Below are positions 38,293 through 47,248 of a stretch of DNA of 64,000 nucleotides, piece after piece (position 1 is the first letter of the stretch; every line of letters begins with the position of its first letter). A model generated the notes under the pieces. It saw only the letters and a list, made by a program, of their open reading frames with translations. It was not told the origin of the DNA and did not search any database. Location: the NCBI RefSeq assembly GCF_001730525.1, contig NZ_MDFN01000003.1, positions 114,925 through 178,924 on the forward strand. Direction: 5' to 3'. The translations under genes and the position numbers were made by a program. This DNA is from Arcticibacter eurypsychrophilus. Its GTDB lineage: Bacteria > Bacteroidota > Bacteroidia > Sphingobacteriales > Sphingobacteriaceae.

Positions 38293-39033
38293 ATGACAAA
38301 GTCCTTAAAAATTACACTTATTGGTTTCTTTTTATTCGGTTGTAATACAATAAAACCACTAGAAAAACTTGAAAACTATAAATCTAATACCTTGGCAATT
38401 GAAAAAATAGCAGACCATGTATATCAACACATCTCCTATATGAATACTGAAAGCTTTGGCAAAGTTTCTTGTAATGGGATGATTGTTTTTGATCATAGAG
38501 AAGCCATAATATTTGACACACCACCAGACGATCAAACCTCTTTAGAGTTGATCAATTGGGTACAAAACACGCTCCGCTGCAAAATTAAAGCTATTGTACC
38601 TACACATTTTCATGAAGATTGTCTGGGTGGTTTAGAGGAGTTCCACAAACACAACATTCCCTCTTACGCCAACAATTTAACGATAACATTAGCCAAAACT
38701 AATCATTTCAGCATTCCTCAAAATGGATTCGACAAACAAATGGAACTCAAAGTAGGCAATGAAAAAGTAATGATTGACTATTTTGGAGAAGGTCATACCA
38801 GGGACAATATAATTGGATATTTCCCTAAAGAAAATGTCATGTTTGGAGGCTGCCTCATCAAAGAACTAGGCGCAGGTAAAGGTAATTTGAATGATGCCAA
38901 TACGAATACATGGTCTTCTACCGTATCAAAGTTGAAAGAAAAATATCCCTATACCAAAATTATAATTCCTGGTCATGGGCAACGAGGGGGAACTGCATTA
39001 TTGGATTATACCCAAAATTTGTTTAAGCTGTAA
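38293..39033 (+). CDS. bla: Subclass B1 metallo-beta-lactamase (lipoprotein type)
   Basis: 246 residues from ATG at 38293. A TTG start at 38269 is possible but adds a polar stretch before the signal. A short signal ends FFLFGC, so the protein is probably lipidated at C17. All B1 zinc ligands are present: H105, H107 and D109 in HFHED, H168 in GEGHTRDN, C187 in FGGC, and H228 in IPGHG. GGCLIKELGA matches the loop around the Cys ligand in BlaB/IND-type enzymes, including the Lys that holds the substrate carboxylate. It should hydrolyse penicillins, cephalosporins and carbapenems. No mobile-element signs flank it. Confidence 0.92.
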   Translation: MTKSLKITLIGFFLFGCNTIKPLEKLENYKSNTLAIEKIADHVYQHISYMNTESFGKVSCNGMIVFDHREAIIFDTPPDDQTSLELINWVQNTLRCKIKAIVPTHFHEDCLGGLEEFHKHNIPSYANNLTITLAKTNHFSIPQNGFDKQMELKVGNEKVMIDYFGEGHTRDNIIGYFPKENVMFGGCLIKELGAGKGNLNDANTNTWSSTVSKLKEKYPYTKIIIPGHGQRGGTALLDYTQNLFKL

Positions 39034-39189
39034 GGTTTTAAGCATTACCACTATAGTAGTATAAAAAAATAAACAATCATAGTTCGCTTGTGGCATCCAT
39101 TCCTTTATCCCAATCTCAGATTTTGTAGCCTTTCCATTAAGCCGAAGAAAATTAGCGTAATTATAAAGCGCCTGTCGGACATGTTATGG

Positions 39190-39539
39190 GTAACCCCAGA
39201 AAGGCTGCATGGAAAAAGTCAGATCCTTACCTTGGGTTAACCTACCTGATTTCAGACCTGTCTGGAAATACGAGCACAAGAAGCGACTTTGTTTTCCTAT
39301 CTGATGGTGCTCACTTTTGACAATATGGGGCTTTATGAACTCATTAGTATATTAAAGCTTCAATGACGACAAAAGAAAACATCGACTTGCAGGAATACGC
39401 TAAAAAAAATACGGCCTTTCCGCATCAAAGTACCGCAAACCAATTCTTCAATGAAGAGCAGTTTGAAAGCTACAGAAAGCTCGGAATGAATATCGTAGAC
39501 AAGATTATCCCTAAGCATCAAATTTCTTTTCTAATTTAG
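39190..39539 (+). pseudogene. Patatin-like phospholipase, C-terminal remnant
   Basis: One frame reads DFVFLSDGAHF, the DGG-type catalytic Asp region of large membrane patatin-like proteins. A one-base insertion in the T-run at 39314-39317 then shifts the frame, and DNMGLYEL continues in another frame. The end FPHQSTANQFFNEEQFESY at about 39415-39475 is the family's C terminus. The first part of the gene is missing. Its stop overlaps the leader of gpmA. Confidence 0.75.
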
Positions 39540-39544
39540 TGCTA

Positions 39545-40234
39545 ATGAAAAAGATTGTATTGATCCGTCATGGAGAAAGTTTATGGAATCAGGAAAATAG
39601 GTTTACTGGATGGACCGATGTAGATCTTTCTGAAAATGGATATATTCAGGCTAAGAAGGCAGGAGAAATATTAAAAAGAAATGGGTATAATTTTGACATA
39701 GCTTTTACTTCTCTTTTAAAACGAGCAATTAAAACGCTACACATCGTACTGGAAGAACTTGATCACCTTTGGATTCCCGAACAAAAGTCATGGCATCTTA
39801 ACGAGCGTTTTTACGGTGCATTGCAAGGCTTAAATAAACTAGAGACCGCAGAGAAATATGGAGCAGATCAAGTATACAAATGGAGACGTGATCCGGATGA
39901 AGAACCACCTGCCGTGACTAAAGAAGATCCCAGGTATCCAGCTAACGACTTGCGCTATCAGGACCTGAAAGAAGCAGATTTACCATTATCAGAAAACCTT
40001 AATGATACCATTGCCAGGGTTTTACCTTATTGGCAATCAGAGATCGTACCAGCCCTTGTTGAAAATAAACATGTAATCATATCCGCTCATGGAAACAGTT
40101 TAAGAGCATTAATCAAATACATCGATCACCTAACAAATGACGAAGTCATCGCATTGGAAATACCCACAGGAATACCACTTGTATATGAGCTGGATGACGA
40201 TCTGAATAAAATCAGGCACTACTATCTGGAATAA
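39545..40234 (+). CDS. gpmA: 2,3-bisphosphoglycerate-dependent phosphoglycerate mutase
   Basis: 229 residues from ATG at 39545; a GTG two codons earlier touches the stop of the phospholipase remnant. [16 protein letters not shown] holds the phospho-accepting His, [14 protein letters not shown] holds the proton donor Glu, and [10 protein letters not shown] holds the second His. It interconverts 2- and 3-phosphoglycerate in glycolysis. With its original upstream neighbour decayed, the promoter must lie in the remnant. Confidence 0.95.
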   Translation: MKKIVLIRHGESLWNQENRFTGWTDVDLSENGYIQAKKAGEILKRNGYNFDIAFTSLLKRAIKTLHIVLEELDHLWIPEQKSWHLNERFYGALQGLNKLETAEKYGADQVYKWRRDPDEEPPAVTKEDPRYPANDLRYQDLKEADLPLSENLNDTIARVLPYWQSEIVPALVENKHVIISAHGNSLRALIKYIDHLTNDEVIALEIPTGIPLVYELDDDLNKIRHYYLE

Positions 40235-40426
40235 TTTACCAGACTCACCTACATTATGAACCGCTTATAATGAAAGACAAAATCTTCTGGTAACCTTTAT
40301 TCCTATACCAAAAAGGGACATTTTGTATCTATAAATTAGAGCAGAGATAAAACATACCTACTAAAGGGAGCTGTCATTCTTCTATATTACTTTGGTTTAA
40401 GGTTCAGAAGTTAAAACAAATACTTA

Positions 40427-40445
40427 TTTCCCTATATTAGGGAAA
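40427..40445. promoter_or_regulatory. Palindrome upstream of the amidase gene
   Basis: Perfect 8-bp arms TTTCCCTA / TAGGGAAA with a 3-bp centre, ending 21 bp before the amidase ATG. It looks like a repressor site; no regulator gene adjoins it. Confidence 0.45.
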
Positions 40446-40466
40446 CGTATTATCACCGACACCAAT

Positions 40467-42137
40467 ATGAAGAACAAATCTAGGACCTTACTAATAGTTT
40501 GTGCAATCAGTAGTTTAAGTTTTCTCTTTGGCGCCTTTGTTCATGCTAAACTGGAAGCTATACCCATTACTTCCGGCATTATTAAACAAGCTCAAGTGCT
40601 GATAGGGATGGAATTCACAACAAACGAAGCCGACTCCATGATTCATGAACTTATGGAGAACAGAACCTCATATGCAGAACTTCGTAAACTCAACCTCCCC
40701 AATGATGTCGTTCCGGCCCTAAACTTCAACCCCCTGCCAGTAGGTTTTGTAAATCCAGATAGTGAAAGCGGCTTTCAGGTATCAAAAGAAACTAACTTGA
40801 AGATGCCAGTTGACCAGAATGACCTGGCCTTTTATACCGTTACCCAACTTGCGGAATTAATCCGTACTAAACAAATCACCTCCACAGCGCTAACCCATTT
40901 CTTTATCGCAAGACTCAAAAAGTACAATGGTACACTTTTCAATGTAATCACTTTTACCGAAGAGCACGCCTTAAAAATGGCAGCGATTGCAGATGCAGAA
41001 ATAAAAGCAGGACACTATCGGGGAATCTTACATGGAATTCCTTTCGGAGCTAAAGACCTTTTGGCACAAAAAGATTACGCAACAACTTTTGGAGCGCCAC
41101 CCTATAAAAATCAGCAGTTGAAGTTTGATGCAACCGTTATAACACGACTTGAGGAAGCAGGTGCCATACTTGTAGCCAAGACTTCTTTAGGGGAACTTGC
41201 TATGGATGATGTATGGTTTGGCGGAAAAACAAAAAACCCTTGGGATATTACCCGTGGTTCAAGTGGCTCATCAGCAGGATCAGCCTCCGCTGTAAGTGCC
41301 GGCTGTTTACCTTTTGCAATTGGGTCAGAAACCCTGGGATCTATTGTCTCGCCATCAACAGAGTGTGGTACAACAGGTCTTCGCCCCTCTTTTGGCAGAG
41401 TCAGCAAATATGGCGCCATGGCATTAAGCTGGAGTATGGATAAGTTAGGTCCCATTACCCGAAGTGTAGAAGATGCCGCAATTGTATTTAATACCATTCA
41501 GGGCACTGATCCCAAAGACCTGAGTACAATTGCTGCTCCGTTCAATTATGATGGGCGGCTGAAGTCTTTAAAAGGATATAAGATTGGATTCTTAAAAGCT
41601 GATTTTGATGAGAAATATGAGAATCATAACAATGACTCTGTTACCTTAAAAAAGCTAAAGGAATTAGGCGCCGAACTAGTACCTATAGCCTATCCAAAGA
41701 TGCCCGTAAATGCTATGACTTTCATTCTGACTGCAGAAGCAGGCGCTGCTTTTCAAGAACTTGTGTTATCAGGTAAAGACGACCAGCTGGTACAACAGAG
41801 AAAGAATTCATGGCCCAATATTTTCCGCACTTCCCAGTTTATCCCGGCAGTTGAATATATCCAGGCAAACCGTGCCCGCACTTTATTGATCAAAGACTGG
41901 TATGAAAAACTAAAGGGGCTCGATCTATATTTATCCCCGTCTTTCTCCACTAATTTAACGATGACTAATCTAACCGGTAATCCATGTGTGGTATTGCCAA
42001 ACGGATTTAATGAAAAAGGAAATCCCGCTAGCATCACATTTATGGGGCAGCTCTTTGGTGAAGGTAAGCTGCTTCAGGCCGCAAAAGCCTACCAGGAAAA
42101 TTCAACTTTCAATAAGCATCCATCACTGAACTTTTGA
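40467..42137 (+). CDS. Secreted amidase (amidase-signature family)
   Basis: 556 residues with an N-terminal hydrophobic signal (8-27, ending VHAK). The amidase-signature triad is visible: K196 in FGAKD, a cis-Ser at 268/269 in GSSGSSAGSAS, and nucleophile S292 in SETLGSIVSP. The loop reads GSSGSS instead of the common GGSSGG. A 90-residue region before the core has no known domain. The reaction is hydrolysis of a carboxamide; the substrate is unknown. It is not a GatA, which has no signal peptide. Confidence 0.88.
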   Translation: MKNKSRTLLIVCAISSLSFLFGAFVHAKLEAIPITSGIIKQAQVLIGMEFTTNEADSMIHELMENRTSYAELRKLNLPNDVVPALNFNPLPVGFVNPDSESGFQVSKETNLKMPVDQNDLAFYTVTQLAELIRTKQITSTALTHFFIARLKKYNGTLFNVITFTEEHALKMAAIADAEIKAGHYRGILHGIPFGAKDLLAQKDYATTFGAPPYKNQQLKFDATVITRLEEAGAILVAKTSLGELAMDDVWFGGKTKNPWDITRGSSGSSAGSASAVSAGCLPFAIGSETLGSIVSPSTECGTTGLRPSFGRVSKYGAMALSWSMDKLGPITRSVEDAAIVFNTIQGTDPKDLSTIAAPFNYDGRLKSLKGYKIGFLKADFDEKYENHNNDSVTLKKLKELGAELVPIAYPKMPVNAMTFILTAEAGAAFQELVLSGKDDQLVQQRKNSWPNIFRTSQFIPAVEYIQANRARTLLIKDWYEKLKGLDLYLSPSFSTNLTMTNLTGNPCVVLPNGFNEKGNPASITFMGQLFGEGKLLQAAKAYQENSTFNKHPSLNF

Positions 42138-42205
42138 TCATTGCTGTATTGAACAGCTTAAACTTTGAAAGATTGAAGGGTGGTACGATTTTTATTTCAA
42201 CTTTG

Positions 42206-42233
42206 AACCAAGATAAGAAAGCAATCTGCTGTC
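42206..42233 (+). pseudogene. 28-bp fragment matching the start of an agmatine deiminase gene
   Basis: The stretch CCAAGATAAGAAAGCAATCT and its continuation match 52952-52978, the 5' end of the decayed agmatine deiminase, except for one missing base. It is too short to code. Confidence 0.5.
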
Positions 42234-42274
42234 GGAAAGGCTATGGCTTATGCAATGGGCCCAAAATATATAAA

Positions 42275-42715
42275 TTACTTAAGTGAATCGATCACCGGAA
42301 TGACAACTAAAGTTCTTTTGGAGTGCCGGATTACATCTTCTGCAACGCTTCCTAACAATAAATGTGGCAAACCTTTTCTGCCGTGGGTTCCCATAACAAT
42401 GATGTCAGCCCCCCATTCCTCTGCCGTCTCTATAATAACTTTATATGGTACACCTTTTGCAACAAAACTTTTGACAGGATAGTCTTTAAATACTTTCTCG
42501 ATCACACGAAGCTGATTGGCGTTCAAATTATGCTCCATCATGTCATCTTCCTCTTTTTGAGTCGGCGGGTCATAGTCTATACTACTGTCAGCTTCAGGGA
42601 TGCTAATCAGTGCTATTTCTGAATGGTATTGCTGGGCAAGCTGAAGACCACTCAATGCGACTAATTCTGAACTTGGATTGTTGTCAATTGCAATTAGGAT
42701 TTTATGAAATTCCAT
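42275..42715 (-). CDS. Universal stress protein (UspA family)
   Basis: 146 residues, one Usp domain. IAIDNNPSSE opens the fold and VMGTHGRKG...LLGSVAEDV gives the ATP-binding G-x2-G-x9-G-S pattern. A cytoplasmic nucleotide-binding stress protein. 36 bp after the MlaD-like gene, so it is likely the last gene of that operon. Confidence 0.92.
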   Translation of the reverse strand: MEFHKILIAIDNNPSSELVALSGLQLAQQYHSEIALISIPEADSSIDYDPPTQKEEDDMMEHNLNANQLRVIEKVFKDYPVKSFVAKGVPYKVIIETAEEWGADIIVMGTHGRKGLPHLLLGSVAEDVIRHSKRTLVVIPVIDSLK

Positions 42716-42751
42716 CAGTTTGATTTTTATAAATGAATAAATTTACCGGCT

Positions 42752-43759
42752 TTATTTTAATTTGAGCTTTTCAGTCCCTTTAGCTTCTTTTATCTTTTTC
42801 CGCTCAAGAGATCTAAAGTATCCTCTAAAAAGAAAATTATGCTTTAATGCCTCCATATTTTGGTTAAAGCCATCTGTACCATGTTGCAGGTTTTCTATAG
42901 TCAGGCTAATGTTTTTAGCCATTAGTGAATCCTTAAGCACGGTATTGACAGCATTATTTCCTTTAGTGACGTCATGGTTTATTGTCCTAATCATGGTATT
43001 CATTTCCCTGGTCATGGCACTGGCATTAACTCCGGCCGCCTTAATTTGTACAACGGCATCCTGAAGCGTACCTGCCAATGCAGTGTCTCTGAGTAACAAC
43101 CCGGCAGTTCCTTTGCCCTGTTTAATGTCGCTAATAATTTGATTTAGTGCCATGGTCATCTCGTTGGCATTGTTACTTGTCTTATAAACGTTTAGCAAGG
43201 AGGCCTTCAAACTTATTCCAATGGTTTCGTCGTTGAATAATTTTAATATTGCACTGCTATCAATTCTCAACACTGTACCTTTGAGTACTTCAGAAATATC
43301 AGCAACATTATTATTGGTCTGCGATAGTTTCTCTACAATTTCGTCCATATTAGCCATATTTTTAGCTTGTAGAATATCACCTTCTACTACTTTTTGGCTA
43401 AAGCCTTTGACCGGACTAATATTTACGACCTTGTTGCCCATCAGACCTTCAGTGCCTATAGCGGCCAGGGCATTTTTGTTTATAAATGATTTAACCTTAC
43501 TATTGATCTGCATGGTAACTTCAATAGTGCTGTCGTTAATAAGTTCAATTCCTTTTACTGTCCCCGCCTGCAACCCTGAAAACAGCACATTATTTCCTTC
43601 GGTTAAACCATTCAAATTAGAGAACCTTACCTTGAGTTTAAATTCATTGCCAAAAAGATTTTGATTTTTTCCTATAAAAAATAAGGCAAGGATCATCAGG
43701 ACTAAGCCAGATAAAACAAATGCCCCAAGCTTGATATTATTTTCTTTTTGATGTGCCAT
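42752..43759 (-). CDS. MlaD/MCE-family lipid-transport protein
   Basis: 335 residues with one N-terminal membrane helix (about 10-28) and an MCE domain (about 38-118, KVRFSNLNGLTEGNNVLFSG). The rest is helical and would form the tunnel or shaft. It is the substrate-binding part of an MCE ABC system moving phospholipids between membranes. It is 11 bp after the ATPase gene. Confidence 0.92.
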   Translation of the reverse strand: MAHQKENNIKLGAFVLSGLVLMILALFFIGKNQNLFGNEFKLKVRFSNLNGLTEGNNVLFSGLQAGTVKGIELINDSTIEVTMQINSKVKSFINKNALAAIGTEGLMGNKVVNISPVKGFSQKVVEGDILQAKNMANMDEIVEKLSQTNNNVADISEVLKGTVLRIDSSAILKLFNDETIGISLKASLLNVYKTSNNANEMTMALNQIISDIKQGKGTAGLLLRDTALAGTLQDAVVQIKAAGVNASAMTREMNTMIRTINHDVTKGNNAVNTVLKDSLMAKNISLTIENLQHGTDGFNQNMEALKHNFLFRGYFRSLERKKIKEAKGTEKLKLK

Positions 43760-43770
43760 TTTCTATTATT

Positions 43771-44514
43771 TTATTCAAAAAACTGTTTAATATTTTGATC
43801 GGCTGATTGCTCCAGTTCTGCATATGTTCCCTCTGCATAGCATTTCCCTTCCAGCAGGAGCACCACTAAATCTGCGGTATTCTTTACGCAGTTCATATCG
43901 TGCGAGATGATGATAGAAGAAGTATGGTTCTTTTTTTGCAGTTTAAGGATCAGGTTTTCGATTTCTCTTGAAGTGACCGGATCCAGGCCTGTCGTCGGCT
44001 CGTCATAAAGAATAACCTCAGGCCGCAGAATCATGGTTCTTGCAAGAGCAACGCGCTTCAGCATTCCTCCTGATAATTCTGAGGGCATCATATCCAGGGT
44101 ATGGAGCAGATCCACATCTTCCAGAGCCCCGTTGACCAGCCTGTCCACTTCATCTTTCTCAATGTCCACCCAATGCCTTAACAGCGGGAACTCTAAATTT
44201 TCCCTGATCGTCATCGAATCATAAAGGGCATTGCTTTGAAACAAAAAACCAATTTTAGAACGTGCCTGATCCAGTTCATCTTCATTCATCTCTGGTATAT
44301 TACCGTTAAATACATGGATGCTTCCGCTATCTGGCTGTAACAGGCCAATGATACATTTGATCAGTACAGATTTACCTGAACCCGATTTACCAAGGATCAC
44401 TACATTGCTGCCCTTTTCTACGGTCAAATTAAATCCATCCAGTATGATTTTGTCCCCGAAGGCTTTGACCAGATCCTTGATCACAATTACCGCTTCACTT
44501 TTGACTGTTTCCAT
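43771..44514 (-). CDS. MlaF-like ABC transporter ATPase
   Basis: 247 residues with Walker A GKSGSGKS (42-49), signature LSGGM near 143 and Walker B VILYDEPTTGLDP near 160. It powers the MCE lipid transporter with the permease encoded 5 bp upstream. Confidence 0.95.
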   Translation of the reverse strand: METVKSEAVIVIKDLVKAFGDKIILDGFNLTVEKGSNVVILGKSGSGKSVLIKCIIGLLQPDSGSIHVFNGNIPEMNEDELDQARSKIGFLFQSNALYDSMTIRENLEFPLLRHWVDIEKDEVDRLVNGALEDVDLLHTLDMMPSELSGGMLKRVALARTMILRPEVILYDEPTTGLDPVTSREIENLILKLQKKNHTSSIIISHDMNCVKNTADLVVLLLEGKCYAEGTYAELEQSADQNIKQFFE

Positions 44515-44519
44515 GTTTG

Positions 44520-45290
44520 TTAGTTAAGTCCCAGTAATTCAGTAATCTGCACTGCCAGTAAGTCTATAATAAAAATCAATACAGAAGATAGAACTACAGC
44601 TGAATTGGCTGAGATTCCGACTCCCTGCGTACCTTTGCTCGAGTTAAATCCTTTATAGCATCCTACGATGCCAACAGCGAAACCAAAAAATAATGTTTTG
44701 ATGATTGCCGGTAGTACATCACTAAAATCCAGACTTTTAAAAACCTGAAGAAAGAATAGATCAATACTGGTTACCGAGCGTATGTTTACTCCCAGATACG
44801 CGCCAAACAAGGAAATCCCATCCCCAAGAATAGTAAGCAGGGGCAACATTAAAGTAGTTGCCATAACCCGGGTAGCAACAAGATATTTAAAGGGCTTAAT
44901 GCCGCTTACCGTCATCGCATCAATCTGCTCAGTCACCTTCATTGATCCCAGCTCAGCACCGATGCTGCTACCAATTTTTCCGGCAAATATCAATGCAGTG
45001 ATCACAGGCCCGATTTCCCGAACAATTGCCAGCCCAACCATCACTGGTAGCTGCGATTCCACACCATAATCCACAAGCGAAGGCCTCAACTGCATAGTAA
45101 GTACCAGTCCCATGATAAATGAAGTAAGTCCAACCAATGGAAAAGAAAGATAGCCAATGTTATAACATTGATTCAGTAGTTCCTTACTCTCATATCGAGG
45201 TTTTATTCCTGCCGAAAAGAAACGACCAGTAAAACGGGCTACATTCCCTGTTTCGTCTAGAAATTGTTTAAGCCGAACTATTAATGTCAT
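44520..45290 (-). CDS. MlaE-like ABC transporter permease
   Basis: About 256 residues from ATG at 45290; an upstream ATG at 45326 would add 12 residues and cannot be excluded. Five or so membrane segments; GLTSFIMGLVLTMQLRP, VREIGPVITALIFAGKIGSSIGAE and QIDAMTVSGIKPFKYLV are hallmark MlaE sequences (each quoted in part). First gene of the mlaE-mlaF-mlaD-usp operon. Confidence 0.94.
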   Translation of the reverse strand: MTLIVRLKQFLDETGNVARFTGRFFSAGIKPRYESKELLNQCYNIGYLSFPLVGLTSFIMGLVLTMQLRPSLVDYGVESQLPVMVGLAIVREIGPVITALIFAGKIGSSIGAELGSMKVTEQIDAMTVSGIKPFKYLVATRVMATTLMLPLLTILGDGISLFGAYLGVNIRSVTSIDLFFLQVFKSLDFSDVLPAIIKTLFFGFAVGIVGCYKGFNSSKGTQGVGISANSAVVLSSVLIFIIDLLAVQITELLGLN

Positions 45291-45388
45291 AGTTTCAAAT
45301 TTCGGGGATATAAATATAAATGCCATGACTCGTAGCCCTCAATTAGATGATACTAGTCACTGCAGATTGTGATTAATATCATTGCCGG

Positions 45389-45439
45389 TATTACCGGATA
45401 GTCAATTTTGAATTCTACACCTATTCCGAGAAATTGCCA
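45389..45439 (+). pseudogene. Fragment duplicated from the hypothetical gene at 52.3 kb
   Basis: The run encoding YYRIV-FEFYTYSEKLP is nearly identical to 52375-52425, and then similarity stops. It is a 50-bp orphan piece. Confidence 0.6.
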
Positions 45440-45508
45440 GCCTTCACACTTACACATGAAACCAATTCATGGCGTTCCTCGCTTTTGTAACCCTATTTAT
45501 AGCATAAA

Positions 45509-45528
45509 TTGTATTTTACTATCGAACA
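45509..45528 (+). repeat. Single copy of the 20-bp ATPase-associated motif
   Basis: TTGTATTTTACTATCGAACA. It lies 20 bp before the ATPase fragment and matches the paired motifs at 48592 and 63424. Confidence 0.6.
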
Positions 45529-45550
45529 GCTAGGTTCATTTGTATCCTAT

Positions 45551-45690
45551 GAGTAATTATGATACTTATCCCCATGCACTTTATCTTAATTTGGAAGATC
45601 CCAGGCTTTACGAATTTGAGCCAACTGACTTCGCCATTCTTGATGAGTTGATAAAGGCCAGTGGGGACTTTATATTAGTTTTCTTCTCAT
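45551..45690 (+). pseudogene. AAA-ATPase (DUF4143-type) fragment
   Basis: Encodes YPHALYLNLEDPRLYEF then TDFAILDELIKASG, matching the longer ATPase remnant at 48.7-49.1 kb. After this the two sequences diverge. There is no Walker A here, so it cannot work as an ATPase. Confidence 0.65.
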
Positions 45691-45817
45691 TGATCGTTAA
45701 CCTTTCCATATTCGAATCTACAAATATTCATGACAATAACTATGCAATTAATTTTCCCTAAGCTTAATTCTAAAAGCGTAGTTCTTTACCATGAAAAGCA
45801 GTTTCAATTTAAAGTAA

Positions 45818-46580
45818 TCACAATTCATCCTTCAATATCTTGTTTACTTGCTCACTATTGGAGTAAACACAGAAATGTCCGCCAGCTTTCACAACTCTTA
45901 AAGACGAACCAGCAGCACATGGAAATATCCGATCGCGCCTGCCATGGATCTGTATAAGCTGCTCCGGAAGTTGAGTGCTCTTCCAGCGTGCAATAACGCC
46001 AAGCGCCCATTTTAAAAATATAGGATCTGTTTCAAAAAGGATTAAATATCCGATCGCGCCTGCCATGGATCTGTATAAGCTGCTCCGGAAGTTGAGTGCT
46101 CTTCCAGCGTGCAATAACGCCAAGCGCCCATTTTAAAAATATAGGATCTGTTTCAAAAAGGATTCCTTTAAATAATAACTTTGTCTCCTGAGTGAGTGGG
46201 CCAAATACCCAATACAAAGCAATATTCGGATACCTGAGCCATTTTGCCGGTACAATCTTATCTAAATGTAGCAAACCACAAACTTTATACAATGCAGGCA
46301 AGCTACTACGAGTTGCTATTGAAGAAATCAAAAATAGTTTATGGGGCTTCTTAAACTTGCTAATTTCTACTGCAATCATTCCTCCAAAAGAAAGCCCAAC
46401 AAGTACGAAAGGTTCTGTTATACCTATTGGTTCTGCCAATCTTGCTGAATAATGCTCTATGCTTTCGTTATCCTCAGGCATTAACCAGTCGAGATGAACA
46501 ATTTCGTATTCACTTGGCAGTACTATGCGCTGAAATGCCCGTCTGTCGCAGCCTAAGCCGCTAATAAAATATGCTTTCAT
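45818..46580 (-). pseudogene. Alpha/beta-hydrolase gene split by a 121-bp tandem duplication
   Basis: The reading from 46580 has GLGCDRRAF near the start and the nucleophile elbow GLSFGGM, and runs to GRRDRIF before losing frame. The same DNA repeated 121 bp on supplies GRRDRIF again, followed by the expected end with GGHF (catalytic His) and a stop at 45818. With one copy removed the gene would encode about 213 residues, a complete small hydrolase of the esterase/YqiA-like size. As it stands the product stops after 182 residues without its catalytic His. Confidence 0.85.
45923..46164. repeat. Exact 121-bp tandem duplication
   Basis: 45923-46043 and 46044-46164 appear identical at every base. 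The length is not a multiple of three, so it shifts the frame of the hydrolase gene it lies in. Confidence 0.92.
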
Positions 46581-46589
46581 CGTTTAATA

Positions 46590-46668
46590 GAAAATGAAGC
46601 GGATAAAAATGGTGATATAGCTATCTCTGTTAACTGGATCATACTAAACCTATTGGAATAAAGTTTTT
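46590..46668 (+). pseudogene. Fragment of an MNT nucleotidyltransferase gene
   Basis: Aligns with 53652-53731 of the intact MNT gene, including 26 identical consecutive bases around ATCATACTAAACCTATTGG. It covers the second catalytic Asp region only. Confidence 0.7.
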
Positions 46669-46759
46669 AATCATCTCCCTTTTGCACTGATTGAAAATAG
46701 CTAACTTAAAAATTAGCTACACTTTTTTAATACGTTTTTTTCTCTTTATGTTTAGAAGA

Positions 46760-47137
46760 TCATGATTGTTTCCTCATACTTTGTTTAACTTTCTCCCTGT
46801 GCTGTTCACCCCAGGCACTGAGTTCACCTATCACGCTTTTTAATGTTTGGCTATACCCCGTAGCTTCATAGATAATGCTAACGGGGGTAGTTGGATATAC
46901 GTTACGCGTGATAAAGTCGTTCAATTCCAGATCTTTTAGTTCTTTCGCTAAGACCTTGGCGGAGATCCCAGTGACTTCCTTCTGAATCTCATTGAAACGC
47001 TTTGATGATTGCACCAAAGAGAGAATCAAAGCCCGCTTCCATTTTCCATTTAAAACATAAAGTGCGTCAATGACGTTCTTGAGCGAGCCTGCACACTCAT
47101 GATTGCTAGGAAGCACCTCATTTCTAATCATTTTCAT
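46760..47137 (-). CDS. HxlR-family transcriptional regulator
   Basis: 125 residues, winged helix of the HxlR type: ALYVLNGKWKRALILSLVQSS then FNEIQKEVTGISAKVLAKEL. C15 in HECAGS is the conserved redox or electrophile-sensing Cys of many members. The start could be M1 (47137) or M3 (47131). It is divergent from an azoreductase and probably represses it until quinones or aldehydes modify the Cys. Confidence 0.93.
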   Translation of the reverse strand: MKMIRNEVLPSNHECAGSLKNVIDALYVLNGKWKRALILSLVQSSKRFNEIQKEVTGISAKVLAKELKDLELNDFITRNVYPTTPVSIIYEATGYSQTLKSVIGELSAWGEQHREKVKQSMRKQS

Positions 47138-47141
47138 ACCT

Positions 47142-47149
47142 CAAAGATA
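47142..47149 (-). promoter_or_regulatory. -7 box at the HxlR gene
   Basis: Minus strand TATCTTTG, a full TAnnTTTG match, lies only 4 bp before the ATG at 47137, which suggests a leaderless or nearly leaderless message. Confidence 0.45.
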
Positions 47150-47154
47150 ATCAC

Positions 47155-47211
47155 TTACCTCAATGTTACCGCTTACCTTTCGGTAAGTACTATCATTTCA
47201 CCACCTGGTAA
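47155..47211. promoter_or_regulatory. Array of TTACC/GGTAA half-sites between hxlR and azoreductase
   Basis: Half-sites TTACC at 47155, 47166 and 47173 and GGTAA at 47182 and 47207. The central pair makes CTTACC-TTTC-GGTAAG (47172-47187), a perfect 6-bp inverted repeat. Likely HxlR binding region. Confidence 0.5.
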
Positions 47212-47214
47212 CCC

Positions 47215-47222
47215 TACTTTTG
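47215..47222 (+). promoter_or_regulatory. -7 box of the azoreductase promoter
   Basis: TACTTTTG fits TAnnTTTG, 26 bp before the ATG at 47249 and just downstream of the HxlR half-sites. No TTG -33 is visible, as expected for a regulated promoter. Confidence 0.5.
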
Positions 47223-47248
47223 CTTAAGATAATTATTAACAAAATTTT

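Noticed and set aside
42762..43664. Plus-strand frames opposite the MlaD-like gene
   Set aside because: They are antisense shadows of a well-recognised MCE protein.
45730..45957. 75-codon plus-strand frame overlapping the hydrolase pseudogene
   Set aside because: It runs from ATPase debris into antisense of the hydrolase and has no coherent product.
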